Positions 56,831 through 64,000 of a stretch of DNA of 64,000 nt are shown one piece after another. A model generated the notes under the pieces. It worked only from the letters and a program-made list of their open reading frames with translations, made no database searches and had not been told where the DNA came from. Source of the DNA: Merluccius polli. Its lineage: Eukaryota; Chordata; Actinopteri; Gadiformes; Merlucciidae. Each line of letters starts with the position of its first letter. The stretch's first letter is position 1. The stretch lies in NCBI GenBank assembly GCA_030340625.1, contig JAOPHQ010003696.1, forward strand, positions 586,001 through 650,000, written 5' to 3'. Both the position numbers and the translations under genes were made by a program.

Positions 56831-58457
56831 TGGACAGAACAGACTGGAAATGCCCGTATCACCCCTTCCACACTGTTGATCTCTACTTGAAGGTGGCAAG
56901 TGGATAAAGGGAGTGTGAGTAGTGACTTGATGATGTCTGCAAGTCTGTGGTACAACAATACACAATTCTGATGATTACATTTCTTTCTGCTCGTTGTCAA
57001 CAGCCATAAAAAGTTCATAGATCCATTACTGCTTTTTATTGCAATTCCTTGCTTTTCTACTTAATTTTAGGTATTTAATAGAGTTACACAATAAAGTGAT
57101 AAAAGCACAGCATTATGTTTGGTTTTGCTTTTGGTGGAGGATTTGGGTAAGTCTGGGTAAGAGCCACTGTCTACCTGATGAGAAAAAGAGAGAAGGCAAT
57201 TGTGCAGTTCAATTAAAGGACATTATTGCCAACATCCCCAATGAAATTACCCACAAGCGACAATTGTTTTTTTTGTTTTTGGTCAATCTAAGATTAATTA
57301 ATTTAGCCATCATATTGTTTTAATAACAACAACAAAAATTCCAAATGAATTTTAAATATAATTTGTTCAGCCTAGTTTAATTAAATGTACAGTATACATG
57401 TTTTCAGTGGTCCTAATTGCTAGTGTACTATATTAAGAGTAAGAGTGCATGTACATTTTATATGTAAATACCAACAAACAATAGCATACTACCATAGGGT
57501 GTACAACTAGGTTAAACGTTACGGCCACCACCAAGTTAAAAAATAACCAAAAAGTAAAAAACAAAAACAACTGACAAGCTACATTACAACAAGACCATTC
57601 AGTAAAATGGTGCTAGCTAGCTGTAGTACATGACAACAGATGCAACCAGCAGAGAGATGGAAGTGTATTTCTGTGCATTAGAAACTGGTCTATAGCGACT
57701 CAGGTAAGTGTTACATTCAGAACATCTGGGGCTAGCCACATCAGTGACAGCATAGCGCGTCAGGGTGGGATGGGAGAGGCAGCGGGGGGGACATCTTACA
57801 TTCTCAGCGGTCAGCTAATCGATGCAATGGGCCCGGGTTCACAACCCCCTTCTGTCTGTCTATTAACCTCGCCCCATCCTACCTAAAGTGACGTGGGGTG
57901 AGGGGGGGTAAACCCCATCACCTTTATGAGCCATGGCACTTTTTTAAACAACGATCACCCACTGTCGACCTTGCCATGACCCCCGATCACCTTTTATTTC
58001 TCCATCACTCAAGTTCAATGAGCCAGAAGAGAGGAGTATAGGGAATTGCATAATGGAAGAAAAATGGCTCGTTTAGCAGCAGAAGATTAGGTATCATTAA
58101 AAAAAAATGTCTTCGATATATTCTTGTAGTCCCTTTACAAGCACTTAGGTCTGCCGAGACATGATATTTATGAGGCTGAAAGTTTGAGGGGTCAGTTCAT
58201 CTAAACTGATTCATAACTAGTATCAACTGTTTCATCTTATTTGTTGGCCACTTCCACCTCTAACCGTTGCGTACAAAAGCTTGAGCAAAAATGCTAATAT
58301 TTTTCCTGTGTGTGTGTTTGTGTGCATACGTGTGTGTGCCTGCGTGTGTATGTCTTTGGGCTGAGATCATGAGCATTGGGAGTGGAAGCATTGATAAAAC
58401 AAACATTGCTCTTTGCAATTAGCCCAGCGTGAAGTCCAAACCAAAGTGTTTCAAAGC
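56831..58457. other. unannotated region
   Basis: AT-rich sequence, with a GC-rich stretch at about 57760-57970 and a TG-rich stretch at 58308-58350. No gene, RNA or mobile element recognised. Confidence 0.55.
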
Positions 58458-58891
58458 CTTTCAACTAGGGATGCACCGAATAGAACATTTTTGGCCGAAG
58501 CCGAAGCCGAATACCGAATAATACCAAATACCGAATGCGGTTAAGTTTTTCATTATTTTTTTAAATATTGCATAAATAAAATACATTTTTAGACATGATT
58601 TTCAAACAAAATAAATGTTTATTTAATATTCTGACATTTGAATATTTGAATAGAAGTGCATTCCCAAAAGAAAAAAGAAGTGCATAAAAGTGGATAAACC
58701 CACAACAAATGAATTATTTTCCTTTTGGCACTTCGTCACAGTAAATTGCAATAAGTGTGCTTGTAACCTCATACACTTATACAGGTACATAAACTACATA
58801 ACATATCCCAGACCAGAACAGATTTGTCAATAACAGTACTTCAAATTAAAAAGAAGGAAACTATGACATCTGAGACAACCCTTAAATTGTT

Positions 58892-60150
58892 TTATACCAT
58901 GGTCTGGGTGAATACCCGATTCTGATTGGCTGGAGGGTGTAGGTTAAAAAGTGTTAATTTACACCTAGGAAAGACGTTGACGCTATGAAGACGCAATGGC
59001 CACGTTGCTTGGCAATGCCTGCATACAGGAGATATTAAATAGTCCACTCAACTTAAAAATAAAAAACCCCTCACGATTTTAACTCTAAAACACATTAAAG
59101 TATTATTAATTGATTAAATATGTCTTTCTTTCGTAAGTGGCCATGGTATAAGCGGGATAATGCCCTTCGAGGTGTCCATTAACAGAAATGAATTGACTTC
59201 GCGGAAGCTATGGAGGACTAAATGTGCCAAAATTAAATAAATAAATACACCATTAAATAATTACTTAAATGTGTCATTAATTCATTAAAATTGGAATTAA
59301 ATACTTAAATGTGTTATTAATTAATTACAATACAGATTAATGTTATGTAAAAAAACAACATATATAATCATTTCACTATTTAATTCATTTACATTTCATG
59401 ATTTACATTTACATTTCATGATCCTGTGTTGCAGTGCTTCATGAATTGTCAAACTGTCAAACTCGCCCATCAAAGTCAGTGGGTGGGGCTAACGCTAATC
59501 TAGTCTGATCCATTGCTTTGGTCTGAAGTAGAGTGCCTGGACAGAGAAAATTGAGGATCTTCATGAACTTTCTAGGGAGTTGGTGAGAGACGATTTAGAC
59601 TTAGCAGAGGATGTGGAAGCAGGACCAGTTTTGTTTAATAGAGTATCTAAACCAACGTAGAGGGGAATAGCGCCACCCAGTGTATTGGAACTAGCTCTGC
59701 ATCAATCCATTATCTGGAATTGATTTGCTTTGACTTGATGTGCAGGGTAACCAATCAGGCATTAGGATCCGCCTACCAACTTTGATGGGCGAGTTTGACA
59801 GTTTGACAATTCATGAAGCACTGCAACACAGGATCATGAAATATAAATCATGAAATGTAAATGTAAATTAATTAAATAGTGAAATGATTATATACGTGTT
59901 TTTTTTACATACAATTAATCGGTATTTTAATGAATTAATGACACATTTAAGTATTTAATTCCAATTTTAATTAATTAATGACACATTTAAGTAATTATTT
60001 AATGGTGTATTTATTTATTTAATTTTGGCACTTTTAGTCCTCCATAGGAAGCAACAGTCCTCCGCGTCACGTCAGACGGTTCACGCCTCCGCGTCATCCA
60101 TAAATTTCTGTTAATGGACACCTCGTCGGGCATTATCCCTTACTTATACT
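58892..60150. mobile_element. foldback element, copy 2, right arm truncated
   Basis: Begins TTATACCATGGTCTGGGTGA as copy 1 (12972) and follows it closely through GACGTTGACGCTATGAAGAC, GCCACGTTGCTTGGCAATGC, TAAGCGGGATAATGCCCTTC and GAGGTGTCCATTAACAGAA. The other arm reappears at about 60105-60150 as CTGTTAATGGACACCTCG...GGGCATTATCCC and then stops, so about 250 bp of the right arm are missing. The loop is split by the 59209-60046 element. Confidence 0.82.
59209..60046. mobile_element. long inverted-repeat element nested in the foldback element
   Basis: 838 bp, starting TATGGAGGACTAAATGTGCC and ending with the inverse (from 60046: TATGGAGGACTAAAAGTGCC). The arms are about 290 bp each and near-identical; they include AATTAAATAAATAAATACAC and TCATGAATTGTCAAACTGTC. 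The unpaired centre is about 59490-59755. The repeat GGAAGC at 59203-59208 and 60047-60052 looks like a 6-bp TSD. Superfamily not assigned. Confidence 0.85.
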
Positions 60151-60471
60151 ATACTTTATATTTCGGCTGAGCACTCGCTGCAAACCGCAATTCTTTTTTC
60201 GTTCTCCGTAACTTTGAAATATCTCCACACTGCCGACATCTTTGTTTATGTTTACCGCATCACTGCACGTTCTTTGATTGCGTCAGTAAAATGCGCCGCG
60301 TCACTGCACGTTGTTTGCTTGCGTCATTAAAACGCACCACTAATATTTAATATATATATTCGGCCTTGTTTTTCACTCATTCCACCGAATACCGAATGTG
60401 GCTTTTTTTGTGTGCAATATTCGGCCGAATATATTCGGTTACCGAATATTCGGTGCATCCCTACTTTCAAC

Positions 60472-60715
60472 CCTCCTGTCTTTATTTAGACCAGATTTTT
60501 GCATTCTCAGCTTTCCCCTAAGCCATTAGCACTGATCTGAAGCTAAAAACATAACTACAAATGTGTTAGCTTCAGTGGTTTTTAGACTGCATATCTGAAT
60601 ACATGATGCAAAATGGTTTAAGAGTCACAATTAAACATTGTCCTTCAGTAAATGTTTTGCCTCAGGAATAAAGAAGTAATCTTGTTCAATTATACATTGT
60701 GTTCATCAGTCCGAG
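60472..60715. other. short unannotated flank
   Basis: AT-rich sequence between the hAT and the LINE fragment; it may be non-coding LINE sequence or host DNA. Confidence 0.45.
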
Positions 60716-62131
60716 TTGACCAAAATTGATTTTAACCATCTTTTCAATTTCCTAAAGCATTGTGGAAAGACTGCTTTTATCTCAGGTCCCCTCGCTACAG
60801 TAGGCCGCGATGCTGGTCGTTTCAGCAGACTCCTTAGTCTTCATACTTGGCTGCAGTCTGCCTGTAGAGCTCACAATGTGGGTTTTATTGACAATTTTAA
60901 TCTGTTCTGGAATCGTTGGTCTCTTTTTAACAGGGACGGTATCCACCCAAACAAATCAGGTGCTCAGATGCTGTCTGCTAACGTCCAGTACACAGTGCTG
61001 TCTCATCCACGTGATTGACTGTTTACTAAGCAAGTTAACAAAAACAATCTTCACTACATAAATTGTACAACTGTCCCACCAACAGCCACTGTTTCTCCTT
61101 CAATAAAGGCTCCCAGCCCAATTACACTTAAAATGGCTCTTTTCAATTTGAGATCTCTTACCAGTAAAATTTTATTTGAAATGATTTTATTTTAGCTGCC
61201 AACTAAGATGTTATGTTTTTAACTGAATCCTGGTTACAAACTCAGGATCAATACCAGCTTGTTGAACTGTGTCCTCCTCATTATGATTGTTTTAGCAAAC
61301 CCAGGAACAGTGGTGGTGGCCTTGTGAGTGTCTTTAGGGATCGTCTCAAATGCCATCAGTTACCATGTAATTAATTTTCTTCCTTTGAAGTTCTCCTGTT
61401 TAAACTAGGTGGTCTCCACCCGATCTTATTTGCTTTAATTTATCGCCCTCCAAAATCTATCAGCAGCTTTTTAGTAGAACTTCCTGAATTTGTATCCGCT
61501 CTTGTTTTAAAGTATGATAGAATTGTTCTTTGTGGTGATTTTAATATTCATGTTGATGACTCCTCAAATGTTTACGCTGCTGATTTCTTAAACATCACTA
61601 CATCCTTAAACAGTACGTTTGTGGACAAACACATAACCGTGGCCATACCTTGGATCTTGTTTTTACCCTGGGTGCGAGAGTTCCCACCGTGGAATCAATA
61701 GACATGAGTGTATCTGACCATAAATGCATAGTTTTTATCTGTGAAATTGATAGCATTAACACTGTCCAACCCCACTCTACATGCTCTCACATTTTTAATG
61801 AACAAAGTGTCTCAAGATTCTGTAAACTTTTTAATTATCATAGCCCACTCCTATCTGAGCACAATCATACCAATGAATTGACGGACTGTTTTAACTCGGT
61901 CTGTATGTCCATACTGAATAATATTGCTCCTCTTAAAGTCAGGTCAAAGCCTACACAAACAAAGCAGCCTTGGATAAATCAGAGTATTCGTAGCTGTAAA
62001 TTGGAGTGTAGGAAGAGCGGAGATGGAAGAAATCAGGTCTCCAAGTACACTATGAGGCTATGAAGGAGTTATTACTCCACTACAATAATATGGTAAAGAA
62101 TGCAAGAGCACAATATTTCTCTGACCTTGTT
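60716..62131 (+). pseudogene. L2 (Maui-like) LINE fragment: end of ORF1 and endonuclease part of ORF2
   Basis: The first frame (60716-61018) encodes the C-terminal part of an ORF1 protein with an SGNH-hydrolase look: FISGPLATVGRDAGRFSRLL, GFIDNFNLFW and the catalytic-type block DGIHPNKSGAQ. About 110 bp later ORF2 begins near 61134 with an AP-like endonuclease, read in several frames: FNLRSLTSKI, VMFLTESWL, GGGLVSVFRDRL, IYRPPKS, LCGDFNIHVDD, HTLDLVFTLGA and SDHKCIVF (about 61709-61732). It ends with the linker before RT around 62050-62130. Stops (for example after 61365) and frameshifts make it inactive. No RT domain follows, because an antisense BEL/Pao element begins at about 62132. ORF1 nicking partner and endonuclease would serve target-primed reverse transcription. 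Confidence 0.85.
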
Positions 62132-64000
62132 GTAGCGGCACTCCGTCTCGTTCTTCGTCCTCTGTACCACTTGTTGGAGTCAACTAACAGTGTTTGCAAC
62201 GCGAGCGAAAAGGTCCATTAATCCATGTTCCTTCTTGCATTAATGTTTTGGCTTTGATCTGCAGGGTTTTCTGCTGTGCCGACATAGTTCCACTGAGACG
62301 GCTTGGTGGCTTCGCGAATCAGTGTAACTCTGTTTGCAACTAAAGTTTTGAATCAAGCTGTTTCACTGTCAATATACCTGAGTACAGTAGTGCTGTCTGT
62401 CCAAATGGTGGACGGTTGAAGTGGAAGTTGTAGCTCTTGACATAACATCTTGTCCATCTTCACCGCCAAGACTGCCGCAGTCAGTTCAAGCCGGGGAATT
62501 GTGACCTGCTTCAGTGGAGCCACTCTTGATTTACCCATCAAAAACGAGCAATGTTTCCCACCTTGCTTGTTCTCTAGCAGCAGATAAGTCACAGTGCCGT
62601 ATGCGTACTCTGAGGCATCCGAGAAATTATGTAACTGCGCTACGGCAATGCATCCGAAGTCTGGAGGTTTTAAACATCTGCTCACGTGGAAGTCAGTAAG
62701 GTGAGTAACATCTTCTTTCCATTTTTGCCAACCTTCAGCATGTTTTTTGCCAATGCTCTCATCCCAACTGTGCTGCTCCTTACAAAGCTCTTTTAGCAGA
62801 AGTTTGGCTGACAGGACGACCGGCGCCAAGAAGCCGACAGATAAAATGCCCCTCCTCGTCATCGGCTTGTCTTGCAGCTTCATGCTGTAAGTGAAAGCAT
62901 CCATGTTTGTATCCCACTGTACGCCGAGAGTCCTCTCGACTGGTAGTGCATCATGGTTTACATCCAAGTCTTTTGCTTCACTAGCTTTGTGTACTTCTGG
63001 GATGGACATTAACACCTTCTGGCTGTGGCTCATCCACTTTGTTAGATTAAAACCTCCACTGGCACACAAGGTCCGGAGATCACTTGCCAATGTCACAGCA
63101 TCTTCTTATGTAGCTATGCTCTTTAAACAATCATCCACGTAAAAGTTCTGCAGAATTGTTTGAACGGCGTCTGGGGAGGCAGTGGCTCTGTGGTCCTCCA
63201 AAGTGCGTACGAAGCAACTCTTGGCGATGAGGTGGCCCCTAATAGGTGCACTGCCATCCGGTATTCCTCCATGGGTACATTCAAGTTACCATTGGGCCAC
63301 CAAAGAAAGCGGAGAAGATCTGCATCTTCTTCTGGCACCTGAACTTGATAAAACATAAACTCGATATCTGCCATCATGGCTATTGGCTCTTCACGTAATC
63401 TTAAGAGGACACCAACCAACGTGTTGGTCAGATTGGGTCCCGGTAGTAATTCATTCAAAGACCAGCCCTGAAACGAGGCTGTGCAGTCGAAGACCACTCA
63501 TAGTTTTCTTTTCTTAGGGTGATACACCCTGTGGTGTGGTATGTAGAACACCCTGTTGTCGTCACGGTTCAGCTAGTGTGCCGGAACTTGGACAGCGTAG
63601 CCTTTGCTTATGATGTTGTCCATGAAGGCTTTGTACTCTTCAAAGAACTCAGAATTCTTCTTGAGCTTTCTGTGCAAACTGGCTATGCGCTGCTCGGCCA
63701 CACAACGGTTATTAGGCATTAGGAGCTTCTTGTTGCTGAGCGGCAATCCAATGCTCTAATGTCCGTTCTCCAGAGTTGCTGTTTTGTGCACAGACTGCAT
63801 GAACTGTTTATCTTCTTGCGACAACTCTTCCTTGTCATCGTAGTTGCGCTCTTGGAAATCAGTATTATACTGTTGGACAAGTAACTTCTCAACTTCAATC
63901 AATGAGATCCTGTTCACTGAACATTGAGGCGGTGTGTTCTCTGTGTCCTCCAGTTCCTTTCTCATGGGCCCATTCACTACCCATCCAATGGCAGTCTTAA
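62132..64000 (-). mobile_element. BEL/Pao retrotransposon fragment, antisense, running off the right edge
   Basis: The minus-strand coding sequence from the window end to about 62215 shows Pao-type RT and RNase H. It seems to interrupt the L2 fragment. The left end TGTAGCGGCACTCC (62132) could be the outer edge of an LTR, since read from the minus strand it ends CGCTACA, but the pol homology ends only about 85 bp away. Either the LTR is mostly deleted or 62132 is a plain breakpoint. The other LTR is outside the window. Confidence 0.8.
62215..63977 (-). pseudogene. pol: Pol (protease end, RT, RNase H) of BEL/Pao element
   Basis: Reading from 63977 on the minus strand: a linker (RISLIEVEKLLVQQYNTDF, EELSQEDKQFMQSV) up to a stop at 63756-63758; then RT with NNRCVAEQRIASLHRKL, VFDCTASFQGWSLNELL, LLRLREEPIAMMADIEFMF and RFLWW. 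After a frame change near 63150 come the polymerase motif YVDD (63141-63130), a stop at 63106-63108, the open frame 63096-62353 with GILSVGFLAPVVLSAKLLLK and RLELTAAVLAVKM, and the RNase H start HNFSDASEYAYGTV and IWTDSTTVLRYI. A further stop at 62353-62355 is followed by FKTLVANRVTLI and NPADQ. Motif order is that of BEL/Pao. At least three stops and one frameshift make it dead. The RT would have copied element RNA in the cytoplasm. Confidence 0.9.

Larger units (their letters stand above)
58466..60463. mobile_element. hAT element holding two further nested elements
   Basis: Ends TAGGGATGCACCGAATA (58466) and ATTCGGTGCATCCCTA (ending 60463), 8-bp TSD CTTTCAAC at 58458-58465 and 60464-60471. 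Subterminal CCGAATA/TATTCGG repeats lie on both sides (58488-58540, 60357-60450). Total 1,998 bp, of which about 1.26 kb is inserted material. No transposase left. Confidence 0.92.

Noticed and set aside
1..64000. CRISPR arrays, bacterial operons or phage genes
   Set aside because: The repeats are microsatellites and transposon ends, and all coding motifs belong to eukaryotic transposable elements.

Overview
The window looks like teleost fish nuclear DNA. The base composition is AT-rich and eukaryotic, with long CA/TG, GA/CT and ACAT microsatellites. The mobile elements are typical of fish: two Gmr1-like Ty3/gypsy elements, a chromodomain gypsy element of sushi type, a BEL/Pao fragment, an L2 (Maui-like) LINE fragment, a tRNA-derived SINE, and many hAT, Mutator-like and other terminal-inverted-repeat (TIR) DNA transposons. 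I found no host protein-coding exon, rRNA or tRNA gene that I could defend. Every long ORF with recognisable domains belongs to a transposable element. The tract is probably intergenic or a large intron.

Layout. 1-2232: sparse sequence with one 218-bp hAT MITE. 2233-8926: Gmr1-like LTR element A (386-bp LTRs, 4-bp target-site duplication (TSD)). Its order is gag-protease-integrase-RT-RNase H. Its RT is split by a hAT element (5987-7496) that itself carries a second hAT (6124-7232). 8927-28611: mostly unannotatable sequence with many simple repeats, a GC-rich inverted-repeat element holding a foldback element (12730-13684), a G-rich minisatellite (25491-26094) and a small MITE (27161-27504). 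28621-32442: a Mutator-like element with 9-bp TSD and a nested inverted-repeat element. 35193-48468: Gmr1-like element B (311-bp LTRs, 5-bp TSD, tRNA-Lys-like primer site). Its gag is split by an autonomous-type hAT with a spliced 599-codon transposase (36304-39371). Its protease/integrase junction is split by an antisense chromodomain gypsy element (39999-45381).

48665-49115: a solo LTR. 51177-52380: a hAT end, an antisense SINE and another hAT fragment. 52826-54230: a hAT with 6-bp TSD holding a TTAA-flanked element. 55909-56822: a hAT MITE. 58466-60463: a hAT holding a foldback element that holds another long-inverted-repeat element. 60716-62131: an L2 LINE fragment, cut off by an antisense BEL/Pao element that runs off the right edge.

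The TSDs let the insertion history be read directly. In element B the LTR pairs agree with the nesting: the outer LTRs differ at 7 of 311 positions, the inner gypsy LTRs at only 3 substitutions plus 3 indels over about 545 bp. The most interesting biology is the Gmr1-like pair, with integrase ahead of RT and a gag that visibly resembles the vertebrate SCAN domain. Next are the near-complete hAT transposase lacking an expected catalytic Asp, and the Mutator-like element.
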